Shown: positions 9,297 through 18,561, counted from the stretch's first letter. The stretch is 64,000 nucleotides of DNA from an uncultured Macellibacteroides sp. (GCF_963667135.1 NZ_OY762974.1:4397458-4461457), one strand, 5' to 3'. Notes: generated by a model not told the origin, from the sequence alone. Numbers and translations: made by a program.

Positions 9297-10622
9297 TTAC
9301 TCCCTTTCCATAGGAAGCTCTGTATATTTTACTTTAAGAATTCGACGATTGTCGGCTTCCAAAATCTGGAAGCGATACTGCTTGTAATCGATAATTTCTC
9401 TACGTTCAGGTAAATCGCCCTTTATCTCCAAAAGGAGTCCTGCCAAAGTTTCAACTTCTTCCGTGAGATTCCCAAATTCATTTTCACTCACATTTACTAC
9501 CCTGAAAAAATCCGACAGCTGAATTTTGGCTTCAAAAATATAACTCCCATCAGAAAGTTTTGAATATTGCTTTTCGTCGTCATCGTACTCGTCGGATATT
9601 TCTCCAACAATTTCTTCCAGAATATCTTCCATAGTAACTATTCCTGAAGTCCCTCCAAATTCATCAACAACAATAGCCATATGTATTTTATTGGTGCGAA
9701 ACTCTTCGAGCAAATCATCAATCTTTTTTGTTTCTGGCACAAAATACGCAGGGCGAATAAGACTTTGCCAACGAAAAGTTATCGGTTTGTCCAGATAAGG
9801 CAATAAATCCTTTATATATAAAATTCCTCGGATATTATCCTCTGAATCCGAAAAAACCGGGATCCTTGAATATCCAGTTTTAATAATAGAATCAATTACA
9901 AAACGAAAATCGGATTTAATATCCAAATCTTCCATATCAAGGCGGGAAGTCATAATTTCCTTTGCCGTTTTACTGTAAAATTTAATTATATCAGCAAGCA
10001 TCTCTTTTTCTTCGGGAATTTCATCAGATGTTAATTCCAGCGCCTTCGATAATTCATCGACAGATAATTCATTTTTCTTTCTTGCCAATACCTTATTTAT
10101 TACCGAAGTAGATGAAACCAGGATTTTAGTTAACGGCCGGGCTAAACCTACAGCAACATTTATTATCGGCGCTGATTTACGGGCAAAACGCAACGAATTT
10201 TTTCTGGCATATATTTTAGGCATTATCTCTCCAAAAAGGAGTAACAAAAAAGTCATCGCTGCAACTTCTGTAATAAAACCTGTCACCGGGATATTCGAAA
10301 AGTCGAATAATCCATTGAATCCGTAGGTACAAAGTATTATTACTGTTACATTAGCCAAATTATTAAAAATTAAAATGGTTGCCAACAAATACTCCGGATT
10401 TTTAAGAAAATGCTGGATTTTGTTATCGGCAGGATGATCTCCTTTTCTAATTGTATTCAGATCTTCCTGTTCAAGGGAAAAAAAAGCAATCTCAGAAGCG
10501 GAAACAAAAGCAGAAACGTATAAAAGTAATATGGCCAGACTTAAAGCAACAACTGGCCCTGCAGTAAGAGCTTGTATTGTTACGTCATTAAATAAGCCCG
10601 ATAAATAATAATCAGAGTCCAA
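9297..10622 (-). CDS. gldE: GldE, CNNM/CBS-domain membrane protein
   Basis: A 441-residue membrane protein of the HlyC/CorC/CNNM type. It has an N-terminal DUF21 domain with about four hydrophobic segments (residues 20-170, including SASEIAFFSLEQ), a pair of CBS domains (about 215-345, with GYSRIPVFSDSEDNIRGILYIKDLL and VVDEFGGTSGIVTMEDILEEIVGEI) and a C-terminal transporter-associated CorC_HlyC domain. CNNM/CorC relatives take part in divalent metal homeostasis. The adjacency to gldD identifies it as GldE. It sits between ssb and gldD on the minus strand. Confidence 0.9.
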   Translation of the reverse strand: MDSDYYLSGLFNDVTIQALTAGPVVALSLAILLLYVSAFVSASEIAFFSLEQEDLNTIRKGDHPADNKIQHFLKNPEYLLATILIFNNLANVTVIILCTYGFNGLFDFSNIPVTGFITEVAAMTFLLLLFGEIMPKIYARKNSLRFARKSAPIINVAVGLARPLTKILVSSTSVINKVLARKKNELSVDELSKALELTSDEIPEEKEMLADIIKFYSKTAKEIMTSRLDMEDLDIKSDFRFVIDSIIKTGYSRIPVFSDSEDNIRGILYIKDLLPYLDKPITFRWQSLIRPAYFVPETKKIDDLLEEFRTNKIHMAIVVDEFGGTSGIVTMEDILEEIVGEISDEYDDDEKQYSKLSDGSYIFEAKIQLSDFFRVVNVSENEFGNLTEEVETLAGLLLEIKGDLPERREIIDYKQYRFQILEADNRRILKVKYTELPMERE

Positions 10623-10705
10623 GTGAATAAATATTAGTTAAACAATAAAGGCAGCTTCAAAAGCATTGTATGATTTTAAAACTGCCTCACAAAAATACAT
10701 AATTA

Positions 10706-11194
10706 TTAGAATGGTAAATCATCTTCACTATTATTTCCTTCTAACGGAGGAGTCTGAGATACGGATGGTTGAGAATAACCCATCTGCGGCTGACCTACAG
10801 CAGGAGTTGAAGGTTGTGAAGTCTGAGCAGTAGGCGACTGTGAACTACTTTCTGCAGGACGGCCTGAACTAAAGAACTCTACCCTGTCAGCATGTATCTC
10901 AGTCAGATACCTTTTTACTCCATTTTGGTCATCATAAGTACGTGTACGAATTTTTCCTTCCACATATACCATCGAACCCTTCTTCACCCATTTCTCAACA
11001 AATTGAACCTGATCTCGCCGAACCACGATATTATGCCATTCTGTACGTTCGGGAACCACTGTGCCATTAGCAAGAGTATATCCCCTTTCGGATGTAGCCA
11101 TCGGAAAATTGGCAACAGCACTACCACTATCAAAATATCTTACATCCGGGTCTTTCCCCACATTTCCGATTAAAATCACTTTATTCAACGACAT
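10706..11194 (-). CDS. ssb: Single-stranded DNA-binding protein
   Basis: Homotetrameric ssDNA-binding protein for replication and repair. The protein is 162 residues from the ATG at 11194 (MSLNKVILIGNVGKDPDVRYF); a longer reading from 11242 adds 16 residues that do not belong to the family and runs into mutY. The OB fold covers about residues 1-110. The linker is rich in Gln, Ser, Thr and Pro, and the acidic tip EDDLPF is the conserved C-terminal partner-binding tail. It lies 44 bases downstream of mutY. Confidence 0.96.
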   Translation of the reverse strand: MSLNKVILIGNVGKDPDVRYFDSGSAVANFPMATSERGYTLANGTVVPERTEWHNIVVRRDQVQFVEKWVKKGSMVYVEGKIRTRTYDDQNGVKRYLTEIHADRVEFFSSGRPAESSSQSPTAQTSQPSTPAVGQPQMGYSQPSVSQTPPLEGNNSEDDLPF

Positions 11195-11238
11195 AGCCTG
11201 GTATTTATTAATTAGTACACAAAGAAAATAAATTTTGC

Positions 11239-12324
11239 TCAATTAGCAAAGTTTTCGTCAAGTTTCTCCAAATAAATATGAATAAGCCGGGGAATTGCGT
11301 AATGTTGCAAATCGTCCGACTTAATCTGAATAAAGCGGTCTAAAGATGGATAGTAATCTGAAATTTTCACTCTGTAGAAAGTTGCATAAATAACCTGATG
11401 GGACAATACATGTTTTTTTTTGTCCAAAACAAGCGATATATCCAGCTTATCTTTTGTTAAAAATAATTCGTTAAAAACAGAGGTATCCATTAACTCCGCG
11501 AAATCAACAGCGCTATCTGTTTCTATAAGAGGAAATTCGAAAAGGCCTTTCCATATATCTTTGTCATTTCGCCTGTACAGGTAAGTAAAATCATCCCGCT
11601 CTATATGAAAATAATGGAAAAACCTGTCTCTTGACTTCGTTTTATGCTGCTTAACCGGATAGCGCTGAATATCATCTGCTGCCAATGCAATACATTTATT
11701 AGTAAAAGGGCAGTTCTGACAGGAAGGATTCTGAGGCGTACAAATCAGTGCTCCGAAGTCCATTATAGCCTGATTATGCAACAATGCATTCTCTTCATCC
11801 ATAATCGCATAGGCCAATTTTGAAAACTCTTTTTTCCCTTTTGATGAATCAATAGGAATATCAAGACCAAACAACCTGGACAATACTCTGAATACATTTC
11901 CATCAACAACAGGATAAGGCATATTCCAGGCAAAAGACACAATAGCTGCAGCCGTATATTCTCCTATTCCTCGCAAAGAAAGGATATTCTCATAGGACGA
12001 AGGAAAAACACCTTCGAATTGAGCAACTATCGTCTGCGCTGTAGCATGCAGATTCCGCGCACGGCTATAATATCCAAGCCCTTGCCAATATTTTAAAACC
12101 TCCTCTTCATTTGCTTCTGCTAATAACTCAATAGTAGGAAAACGATTTATAAACCGGATATAATAATCCAATCCCTGCGCAACACGGGTTTGTTGAAGTA
12201 TTATTTCTGAAATCCATATTTTGTAAGGATCTGTAGTTTGACGCCAAGGTAATTCTCTTTTGTTATCATTATACCAATTTATTAGCATCTTGCTAATTTC
12301 TATATCTTTATCCATAAGTTTCAT
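11239..12324 (-). CDS. mutY: A/G-specific adenine glycosylase
   Basis: Removes adenine mispaired with 8-oxoguanine. The 361-residue protein has the helix-hairpin-helix LRGIGEYTAAAIVSFAW, the catalytic Asp in VVDGNVFRVLSRLF (about 140-153), and the 4Fe-4S cluster cysteines in CTPQNPSCQNCPFTNKC (about 195-211). A C-terminal NUDIX-like domain reads the 8-oxoG strand. The start is either at 12324 or three codons later. It heads the mutY-ssb-gldE-gldD-transferase run. Confidence 0.95.
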   Translation of the reverse strand: MKLMDKDIEISKMLINWYNDNKRELPWRQTTDPYKIWISEIILQQTRVAQGLDYYIRFINRFPTIELLAEANEEEVLKYWQGLGYYSRARNLHATAQTIVAQFEGVFPSSYENILSLRGIGEYTAAAIVSFAWNMPYPVVDGNVFRVLSRLFGLDIPIDSSKGKKEFSKLAYAIMDEENALLHNQAIMDFGALICTPQNPSCQNCPFTNKCIALAADDIQRYPVKQHKTKSRDRFFHYFHIERDDFTYLYRRNDKDIWKGLFEFPLIETDSAVDFAELMDTSVFNELFLTKDKLDISLVLDKKKHVLSHQVIYATFYRVKISDYYPSLDRFIQIKSDDLQHYAIPRLIHIYLEKLDENFAN

Positions 12325-12371
12325 AAAACCAAATCAATGTATATACCATTATAAAACGACAATGACTGATG

Positions 12372-12379
12372 CAAACTTA
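12372..12379 (-). promoter_or_regulatory. Predicted -7 element of the mutY operon
   Basis: TAAGTTTG on the minus strand matches TAnnTTTG and lies 47 bases upstream of the mutY start. Confidence 0.45.
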
Positions 12380-12456
12380 CAGATATAAAATGGATTGCGA
12401 AAAATCTTTTTTACAAAAATAGAGATGCAATGCTTTTCAGGTTCAATAAAAAGCTA

Positions 12457-12464
12457 TATATTTG
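12457..12464 (+). promoter_or_regulatory. Predicted -7 element of the HU gene
   Basis: TATATTTG, 47 bases upstream of the HU start, matches the phylum consensus. A weak TTTTC lies near the -33 position. Confidence 0.5.
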
Positions 12465-12511
12465 CATTCCAAAAAATTAATAGATCGAAAACAATTAATT
12501 AATTTATAGAC

Positions 12512-12784
12512 ATGACTAAAGCGGATATTGTTAGCGAGATTTCTAAAAATACCGGTATCGACAAGGCAACGGTATTAGCAAGCGTTGAATCTTTTATGGA
12601 TATCGTAAAAAATTCTTTATCACAAGGTGATAACGTATATCTTAGAGGATTTGGAAGTTTCGTTATTAAGAAAAGAGCTCAGAAAACAGCTCGTAATATT
12701 TCTAAGAATACTACAATTATTATTCCGGAACATAATATTCCGTCGTTTAAACCAGCGAAAACATTTCTAAACGAAGTTAAGTAA
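12512..12784 (+). CDS. HU-family DNA-binding protein
   Basis: A 90-residue nucleoid protein of the HU/IHF family. The N-terminal helices (MTKADIVSEISKNTGIDKATV) and the conserved GDNVYLRGFGSFVIKKRAQKTARN give the dimerisation core. The beta-arm follows, ending in the conserved FKPAKTFLNEVK. It is followed at 37 bases by the tiny COX24-like gene, so the two are probably transcribed together. It could act as HU or as an IHF-like subunit; sequence alone does not decide. Confidence 0.95.
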   Translation: MTKADIVSEISKNTGIDKATVLASVESFMDIVKNSLSQGDNVYLRGFGSFVIKKRAQKTARNISKNTTIIIPEHNIPSFKPAKTFLNEVK

Positions 12785-12821
12785 AAATATTTATTATACG
12801 TTTAATTAAAATTTTAAAGCG

Positions 12822-12911
12822 ATGCCAAGCGGAAAGAAAAGAAAGAGACATAAAATGTCTACGCACAAGCGCAAAAAGAGACTAAAAAAGAATAGACATA
12901 AGAAGAAATAA
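12822..12911 (+). CDS. 29-residue COX24/AURKAIP1-like (mS38-like) basic protein
   Basis: An ORF of 29 codons starts MPSGKKRKRHKMSTHKRKK and ends NRHKKK; more than half of its residues are Lys or Arg and only one (Leu21) is clearly aliphatic. The pattern KRKRHKM.THKRKK matches the COX24/AURKAIP1 C-terminal domain (DUF1713), whose mitochondrial member mS38 is a small-subunit ribosomal protein. A ribosomal role in bacteria is inference. It lies between HU and rng, the latter an RNA-processing enzyme, and is too short for most gene finders. The start is set by a single ATG. Confidence 0.8.
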   Translation: MPSGKKRKRHKMSTHKRKKRLKKNRHKKK

Positions 12912-12934
12912 AGTCTAGGAAATAAAGCGACTCT

Positions 12935-12974
12935 AAAGAACAAACTTAATTGTGACCTTTTAAGTTTGTTCTTT
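12935..12974 (+). promoter_or_regulatory. Stem-loop in the rng leader
   Basis: Two perfectly complementary 15-base arms (AAAGAACAAACTTAA at 12935-12949 and its complement at 12960-12974) flank a 10-base loop. No T tract follows, so this is not a typical terminator. It sits 41 bases before the rng start and may be a processing or autoregulatory structure. Confidence 0.55.
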
Positions 12975-13015
12975 GCGTATTTAATAAGGTCTAATCTTAT
13001 AAAACCCTCTTTATT

Positions 13016-14587
13016 GTGATTAGTGAATTAGTAGTAGATGTACAGCCAAAAGAGGTATCAATAGCCATACTGGAAGATAAAAATCTGGTTGAACTCCAAA
13101 AGGAGGCCCGGAACTTATCATATGCAGTGGGTGATATCTATCTGGGAAAAGTAAAGAAGCTTATGCCCGGGCTGAATGCTGCATTCATTGACGTAGGGTA
13201 TAAAAAGGATGCATTTCTTCATTATCTGGACTTAGGTCCAAATTTCAACACCCAGCAAAAATTTCTTAAACAGGCGCTTAGCGACCAAAAGAAATTACCC
13301 ATCCTTTCTAAAATGCAGATTCTTCCGGAAATTGAAAAAGAAGGAAGTATAAGCGATATTTTAAAGGTGGGTCAGGAAGTGTTAGTCCAAATTGCGAAAG
13401 AACCGATATCAACCAAAGGGCCACGTTTAACATCTGAACTGTCTTTTGCAGGGAGATATATTGTACTTATCCCGTTCTCTGATAAGGTTTCCGTTTCACA
13501 AAAAATAAAATCAAGCGAAGAACGAGCTCGTTTGAGGCAACTGATACAAAGCATTAAGCCTAAAAACTTCAGTGTTATTGTTCGTACTTCATCCGAAGGA
13601 AAGCGTGTAGCTGAACTCGATCATGAGCTAAAGACATTATTGAAACGATGGGAAGATAATATTGTAAAAGTTCCAAAAGCTAAAGCTCCTTCTATTGTTT
13701 ACGAAGAAACCGGAAGAACAGTGGCTCTGCTACGTGACATTTTCAATCCATCTTTCCAAAATATTTATGTAAACGATACCGACTTTTACAACAGTGTAAA
13801 AGATTATGTAAGTTTAATTGCACCTGGAAGATCTGATATAGTTCAGCTATATAGCGGCGAACTTCCTATTTTCGATAATTTTGCAATTACTAAACAAATC
13901 AAGTCGCTATTTGGTCGTACGGTTACTTATAAAAGTGGAGCCTACCTTATTATTGAACATACAGAAGCTATGCACGTTATTGATGTGAATAGCGGAAACC
14001 GATCCAAAGGTAGTGATGCTCAGGAAAAAACAGCCATTGATGTCAACATTTCTGCTGCCGATGAAATAGCCCGCCAACTTCGCTTACGCGATATGGGAGG
14101 TATTATTGTAATTGACTTCATTGATATGACAGAATCTGCCAATAGGCAAAAGCTGTTTGAGCACATGAATAAAGCGATGTCTAGCGATCGAGCAAAACAC
14201 AATATACTACCTCTTAGCAAATTCGGACTTATGCAAATTACCCGTCAGCGGGTTCGTCCAGCCATGGACGTAGAAACTTCGGAAGCTTGTCCAACCTGTT
14301 TTGGAACAGGATCCGTAAAACCTTCTATTCTGTTTACGGACAGTCTGGAAGGCAAAATCGATTGTTTGGTGAACAAACACAATGTGAAGAAATTCGTTCT
14401 GCACGTACATCCTTATGTCGCAGCATTTATTAACAAGGGACTATTCCCTTTAAGCTGGAGGTGGAAATTAAAATACACCAAAGGTCTTAAAGTTATCCCA
14501 AATCAAAGTCTGGCCTTTATGGAATACAAATTTATCGACCCCGATAAAAATGAGCTGGACATGTTAGAAGAAAAAGAGATCAAATAA
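13016..14587 (+). CDS. rng: Ribonuclease E/G family protein
   Basis: Endoribonuclease of the RNase E/G family for rRNA 5' maturation and mRNA decay. The 523-residue protein starts at GTG and reads MISELVVDVQPKEVSIAILED, the usual Bacteroidota N-terminus. An S1 domain (GDIYLGKVKKLMPGLNAAFIDVG, about 42-64) is interrupted by a long insert. The catalytic region has IDVNSGNR (about 323-330) and the metal-binding Asp residues in GGIIVIDFIDM. The zinc-link motif is CPTCFGTG. It has the length of RNase G and lacks the long C-terminal scaffold of RNase E. An intrinsic terminator follows at once. Confidence 0.94.
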   Translation: MISELVVDVQPKEVSIAILEDKNLVELQKEARNLSYAVGDIYLGKVKKLMPGLNAAFIDVGYKKDAFLHYLDLGPNFNTQQKFLKQALSDQKKLPILSKMQILPEIEKEGSISDILKVGQEVLVQIAKEPISTKGPRLTSELSFAGRYIVLIPFSDKVSVSQKIKSSEERARLRQLIQSIKPKNFSVIVRTSSEGKRVAELDHELKTLLKRWEDNIVKVPKAKAPSIVYEETGRTVALLRDIFNPSFQNIYVNDTDFYNSVKDYVSLIAPGRSDIVQLYSGELPIFDNFAITKQIKSLFGRTVTYKSGAYLIIEHTEAMHVIDVNSGNRSKGSDAQEKTAIDVNISAADEIARQLRLRDMGGIIVIDFIDMTESANRQKLFEHMNKAMSSDRAKHNILPLSKFGLMQITRQRVRPAMDVETSEACPTCFGTGSVKPSILFTDSLEGKIDCLVNKHNVKKFVLHVHPYVAAFINKGLFPLSWRWKLKYTKGLKVIPNQSLAFMEYKFIDPDKNELDMLEEKEIK

Positions 14588-14594
14588 CGATCGG

Positions 14595-14626
14595 AACCCC
14601 TGTGGCAAGCTGCCCCAGGGGTTTTT
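14595..14626 (+). terminator. Intrinsic terminator of rng
   Basis: An AACCCCTG...CAGGGGTT stem with an additional GGCA/TGCC inner stem is followed by a T run, 7 bases after the rng stop. Confidence 0.85.
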
Positions 14627-14709
14627 ATTTAGAAAAAAGTATAATCCGAATCTGACTAATTGACATAAGATATGACAATCCACTCTTTTGTTTACCCACA
14701 CTATTTATT

Positions 14710-14756
14710 TTGGCACACCATTTGTTATTAGTTTTATGTTCTGTCCTGAACAGGAC
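14710..14756 (+). promoter_or_regulatory. dnaK upstream control region
   Basis: TTGGCAC at 14710-14716 followed at 5 bases by TTGTT resembles a sigma-54 -24/-12 pair with one deviation at the -12 GC. At 14743-14756 GTCCTG and CAGGAC form an inverted repeat around AA. No CIRCE-type element and no clean TAnnTTTG were found. The assignment is tentative. Confidence 0.3.
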
Positions 14757-14795
14757 GACTATTAACGAATAAACAATTATAATTAAATAAAAATC

Positions 14796-16712
14796 ATGGG
14801 AAAGATTATTGGTATTGACTTGGGAACAACCAATTCATGTGTTGCCGTACTTGAAGGTAACGAACCTGTTGTTATAACAAACAGCGAAGGTAAAAGAACA
14901 ACTCCTTCAATTGTTGCATTTGTAGAAGGCGGAGAACGAAAAGTAGGTGACCCTGCAAAACGTCAGGCCATTACCAACTCGCAGAAAACGATATTTTCAA
15001 TCAAGCGTTTCATGGGTGAAACATTTGATCAGGTACAAAAAGAAATTTCACGTGTTTCATATAAAGTTGTACGTGGAGACAACAATACGCCGCGTGTTGA
15101 TATTGATGGACGTTTATATACACCGCAGGAAATTTCGGCTATGGTACTTCAGAAAATGAAAAAAACCGCTGAAGATTATCTTGGACAAGAAGTAACTGAC
15201 GCTGTTATTACAGTTCCTGCTTATTTCAGTGAATCTCAACGTCAAGCAACAAAAGAAGCCGGTGAAATTGCAGGTCTTAATGTTCGTCGTATTGTAAACG
15301 AGCCAACTGCCGCGTCTTTGGCTTATGGACTAGACAAGACATCAAAAGATATGAAAATTGCTGTATTTGACCTTGGTGGTGGTACATTTGATATTTCAAT
15401 TCTTGAACTTGGCGACGGTGTATTTGAAGTTAAATCGACCAATGGTGACACTCACCTTGGAGGTGATGACTTTGACCATGTAATCATTGACTGGCTAGCT
15501 CAGGAATTTTTAAATGAAGAAGGCATTGACTTACGTAAGGATCCGATGGCTTTGCAACGTTTAAAAGAAGCTGCAGAAAAGGCAAAGGTTGAACTTTCAA
15601 GTACAACAAGCACAGAAATCAACTTGCCGTATATTATGCCGGTAAATGGAGTGCCAAAGCACTTAGTTAAAACGCTTAGCCGTGCTAAATTCGAACAGTT
15701 AGCTGATAAGTTGATTCAAGCTTGTGTTGAACCTTGTCGCAAAGCATTGAGTGATGCTAATCTTTCTACATCAGATATCGATGAGGTAATTCTTGTAGGT
15801 GGATCAACACGTATTCCTGCCATTCAGACGCTCGTTGAAAAGTTCTTCGGTAAAGCTCCTTCAAAGGGCGTAAATCCCGACGAAGTAGTTGCTGTAGGTG
15901 CTGCTATACAGGGTGGCGTTCTTACAGGCGAGGTAAAAGATGTATTATTACTTGATGTAACTCCGCTTTCGCTAGGTATTGAAACTATGGGAGGTGTTAT
16001 GACAAAGTTGATTGATGCCAACACGACAATTCCAACAAAGAAATCAGAAACTTTCACAACTGCTGTTGACAATCAGCCGTCTGTAGAGATCCATGTACTT
16101 CAGGGAGAACGTTCTTTAGCAAAAGACAATAAGTCTATCGGCAAATTCAATCTCGACGGAATCCCGACTGCTCAACGCGGAGTACCTCAAATTGAAGTGA
16201 CTTTCGATATAGACGCTAATGGTATTCTGAATGTATCTGCTAAAGATAAAGGAACAGGTAAAGCTCAGAGTATACGTATAGAGGCATCAAGTGGTTTGAG
16301 TGATGACGAAATCAAACGTATGAAAGACGAAGCTGCTGCTAATGCGGAAACCGATAAAAAAGAGAAAGAACGTATTGATAAGTTGAATCATGCAGATAGT
16401 TTGATCTTTAATACAGAAAAACAGCTGAAGGAATTTGGAGACAAACTTCCAGCGGATAAGAAAGGTCCGATCGAAGCAGCTCTTGCCAAGTTAAAAGAAG
16501 CTCACAAAGCCCAAGATATTGCAGCAATTGATACTGCTACAACTGAATTAAACAACGTGTTTCAAGCTGCTAGCCAGGAAATGTATAATGCCCAAAATGC
16601 TCAGCAAGGCGGTGCACAAGCGGGTCCTGATTTTGGACAACAAGCAGGTGGCAATACTGACAACAAGCAAGATGGCGGTGTAACTGATGTTGACTTTGAA
16701 GAAGTTAAGTAA
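14796..16712 (+). CDS. dnaK: Molecular chaperone DnaK (Hsp70)
   Basis: ATP-dependent cytoplasmic chaperone. The 638-residue protein opens with [15 protein letters not shown] and carries [11 protein letters not shown], the phosphate-binding [12 protein letters not shown], and the adenosine motif [12 protein letters not shown]. The linker [16 protein letters not shown] leads into the substrate-binding domain, which ends in a Gly/Gln-rich tail and DVDFEEVK. It is monocistronic here: dnaJ and grpE are not adjacent. It has its own terminator. Confidence 0.98.
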   Translation: MGKIIGIDLGTTNSCVAVLEGNEPVVITNSEGKRTTPSIVAFVEGGERKVGDPAKRQAITNSQKTIFSIKRFMGETFDQVQKEISRVSYKVVRGDNNTPRVDIDGRLYTPQEISAMVLQKMKKTAEDYLGQEVTDAVITVPAYFSESQRQATKEAGEIAGLNVRRIVNEPTAASLAYGLDKTSKDMKIAVFDLGGGTFDISILELGDGVFEVKSTNGDTHLGGDDFDHVIIDWLAQEFLNEEGIDLRKDPMALQRLKEAAEKAKVELSSTTSTEINLPYIMPVNGVPKHLVKTLSRAKFEQLADKLIQACVEPCRKALSDANLSTSDIDEVILVGGSTRIPAIQTLVEKFFGKAPSKGVNPDEVVAVGAAIQGGVLTGEVKDVLLLDVTPLSLGIETMGGVMTKLIDANTTIPTKKSETFTTAVDNQPSVEIHVLQGERSLAKDNKSIGKFNLDGIPTAQRGVPQIEVTFDIDANGILNVSAKDKGTGKAQSIRIEASSGLSDDEIKRMKDEAAANAETDKKEKERIDKLNHADSLIFNTEKQLKEFGDKLPADKKGPIEAALAKLKEAHKAQDIAAIDTATTELNNVFQAASQEMYNAQNAQQGGAQAGPDFGQQAGGNTDNKQDGGVTDVDFEEVK

Positions 16713-16729
16713 CCAACATAAATAAGAAG

Positions 16730-16767
16730 AAAAGCGTCTCAGGTAATTATCCTTGAGACGCTTTTTT
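16730..16767. terminator. Bidirectional terminator between dnaK and the omega-amidase gene
   Basis: AAAAGCGTCTC and GAGACGCTTTT arms around a loop, with T runs on both strands, between two convergent genes. Confidence 0.85.
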
Positions 16768-16787
16768 ATTTTATAGTACGTATATAG

Positions 16788-17582
16788 TTATTCATTTTTC
16801 AAATTTATTGTAAAGTCATCGGCATCTTTCCAAGCTGGGAACTTAGAACGTAGTTCTGAAATTTCATCCATAGAAAGCGATACGGTACGGGTTACTTCTT
16901 CCCTTTTACCAGCGTCGGCCAGCTTCTTTCCTTTAGGTGATATTATCAATGAATCTCCGCGGTAAGTAAACCCTTTTCCGTCGATACCAACACGGTTAAC
17001 ACCACAAACATACGACATATTCTCTATTGCACGTGCTTGAAGCAATATCTTCCAGACCTTCTTTCGCGCTTCCGGCCAGTTTGCACAATAGATCAACAAA
17101 TCGTATTCATTGTTTACATTGCGGCTCCAAACCGGAAAACGCAAATCATAACACACCAAAAGACAAATGTTCCAACCCCGGTAAGAAACGACTAAACGCT
17201 TATCTCCGGCAGTAAAATACTGGTCTTCGTCTCCCATCTGAAAGAGATGTCTTTTATCATAAAACAAGGAATCGCCTTCGGGGGTAATAAAAAAAGCTCG
17301 ATTATAATATTTACCATTGTCTTTAGCGATAAAACTACCAGCAACTGCCATTTTGTAATCTGCAGCCCACTTTTTGATTGTATTTACCGTTATTCCATCC
17401 GCCTCATCAGCAAGAGGCTCAACATTCATTGTAAATCCCGTAGAAAAAGTTTCAGGCAGAACAGCCAGGTCGGTTTTTCCGCTTATCCGTCTGAGTAGTT
17501 CACCGTAATAACCAAGGTTTTCGTTTCTGTCTTCCCAAATAATATGAGATTGGACCATGCTTACGCGTAAATTTTCAGCCAT
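16788..17582 (-). CDS. Omega-amidase, nitrilase superfamily (YafV/Nit2-like)
   Basis: Carbon-nitrogen hydrolase predicted to deamidate alpha-ketoglutaramate or alpha-ketosuccinamate. From MAENLRVSMVQ at 17582 the protein has 264 residues. The catalytic triad is visible as Glu in LPETFSTGF, Lys in YDKRHLF and Cys in LVCYDLRFPVWSRN; the last string is typical of the YafV/Nit2 branch. The longer reading from 17612 adds ten unrelated residues. It is the last gene of a three-gene minus-strand run behind an acyltransferase. Confidence 0.9.
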   Translation of the reverse strand: MAENLRVSMVQSHIIWEDRNENLGYYGELLRRISGKTDLAVLPETFSTGFTMNVEPLADEADGITVNTIKKWAADYKMAVAGSFIAKDNGKYYNRAFFITPEGDSLFYDKRHLFQMGDEDQYFTAGDKRLVVSYRGWNICLLVCYDLRFPVWSRNVNNEYDLLIYCANWPEARKKVWKILLQARAIENMSYVCGVNRVGIDGKGFTYRGDSLIISPKGKKLADAGKREEVTRTVSLSMDEISELRSKFPAWKDADDFTINLKNE

Positions 17583-17623
17583 ATCAGAAATATTTAAATT
17601 TAAGGTTAACAAGTAAACGTAAT

Positions 17624-18169
17624 TTATTTCTCTACAAAGTTTTCCGCATTACGGCCTTGAACTCCACGATAATAACTACGAATGGTTTCAATATCTTCTT
17701 CTGTATTACCTGTCGGATAAAAAACAGCCTTTACACCGGCTTCCTTTTTTTTATAATCCAAGTAAGCTAAAACAATAGGGACATTTGCTTTATGAGCAAT
17801 ATAATAAAAACCTTTTTTCCATTCAGTTACTTTTTTTCTAGTACCTTCGGGAGTAATACCAAGATGGAATGAATCCCTTTTAGCAAACTCTTCAACCATC
17901 TGGTCGGTTACAGAAGTTCGTTTATTGCGATCTACCGGTACACCGCCAAGCCATCCAAAAAACAAGTTAAACGGGAAAAAAAACCATTCCTTCTTAATTA
18001 GAAACCCTGCATCACGGTCAAGCGCCGAATAAAACAGTTTTCCAATTACAAAGTCCCAGTTACTTGTGTGAGGAGCCACACACACAACACACTTTGGAAC
18101 ATCTTCTCCTATTGGCCCCAACTTCCATCCTGCTAAACGAAGCAGAAATTTACTTAGCGCTACTCTCAT
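17624..18169 (-). CDS. 1-acyl-glycerol-3-phosphate acyltransferase-like protein
   Basis: A 181-residue PlsC-superfamily acyltransferase. The HxxxxD catalytic motif is HTSNWD (about 33-38) and the substrate-binding motif is ITPEGTRKK (about 105-113), followed by WKKGFYYIAHKANVPIVLAYLDY. The protein is shorter than PlsC (about 245) and lacks its N-terminal membrane helices. It belongs to a small-acyltransferase group of uncertain acceptor: phospholipid, ornithine lipid or other lipid. It overlaps the upstream 102-residue gene by 20 bases. Confidence 0.82.
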   Translation of the reverse strand: MRVALSKFLLRLAGWKLGPIGEDVPKCVVCVAPHTSNWDFVIGKLFYSALDRDAGFLIKKEWFFFPFNLFFGWLGGVPVDRNKRTSVTDQMVEEFAKRDSFHLGITPEGTRKKVTEWKKGFYYIAHKANVPIVLAYLDYKKKEAGVKAVFYPTGNTEEDIETIRSYYRGVQGRNAENFVEK

Positions 18170-18458
18170 CAGCTTGTTTGCTCAATTCTCCGATTTCTTT
18201 TGCAATAGCATTAATTTCAATCTGCAAATCAGCCAGTAATTTTGAAAAATACTCTTTTACGCGTTTCTTATTCTCTTTTCCATCCGGGCAATTTGCTCGT
18301 CTTATAAATTCATCCTGCATATCCAGGATTCTTGTCATAAGGACATCTGTTTTTTCCAAATCTACTCCTGGAATAAACAACTTACAAACCAATGCTTCTG
18401 TAAATAAATCACCGGCTATATAACCAATGTTCTTTTTTAACGTTCTTCTGCTAGCCAT
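18150..18458 (-). CDS. Conserved hypothetical protein, 102 residues
   Basis: A small, soluble, helix-rich protein without recognised domain. It contains IGYIAGDLFTEALVCKLFIPGVD, then a charged coiled-coil-like half (KKRVKEYFSKLLADLQIEINAIAKEIGEL). It starts at an ATG 44 bases from a predicted promoter and overlaps the acyltransferase start by 20 bases, so translational coupling is likely. Similar proteins are known to me only as Bacteroidales hypotheticals; no function is proposed. Confidence 0.7.
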   Translation of the reverse strand: MASRRTLKKNIGYIAGDLFTEALVCKLFIPGVDLEKTDVLMTRILDMQDEFIRRANCPDGKENKKRVKEYFSKLLADLQIEINAIAKEIGELSKQADESSAK

Positions 18459-18501
18459 TTAATTAAAGCTTTAAAAATGATAAATATCAATTATTAGTAC
18501 A

Positions 18502-18509
18502 CAAAGCTA
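18502..18509 (-). promoter_or_regulatory. Predicted -7 element of the three-gene minus-strand run
   Basis: TAGCTTTG on the minus strand matches TAnnTTTG upstream of the 102-residue gene. Confidence 0.45.
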
Positions 18510-18561
18510 CAAAAACCTTGTTAATAATAATTCAATAAGGGGACAAAATCTCAAATTAGAT

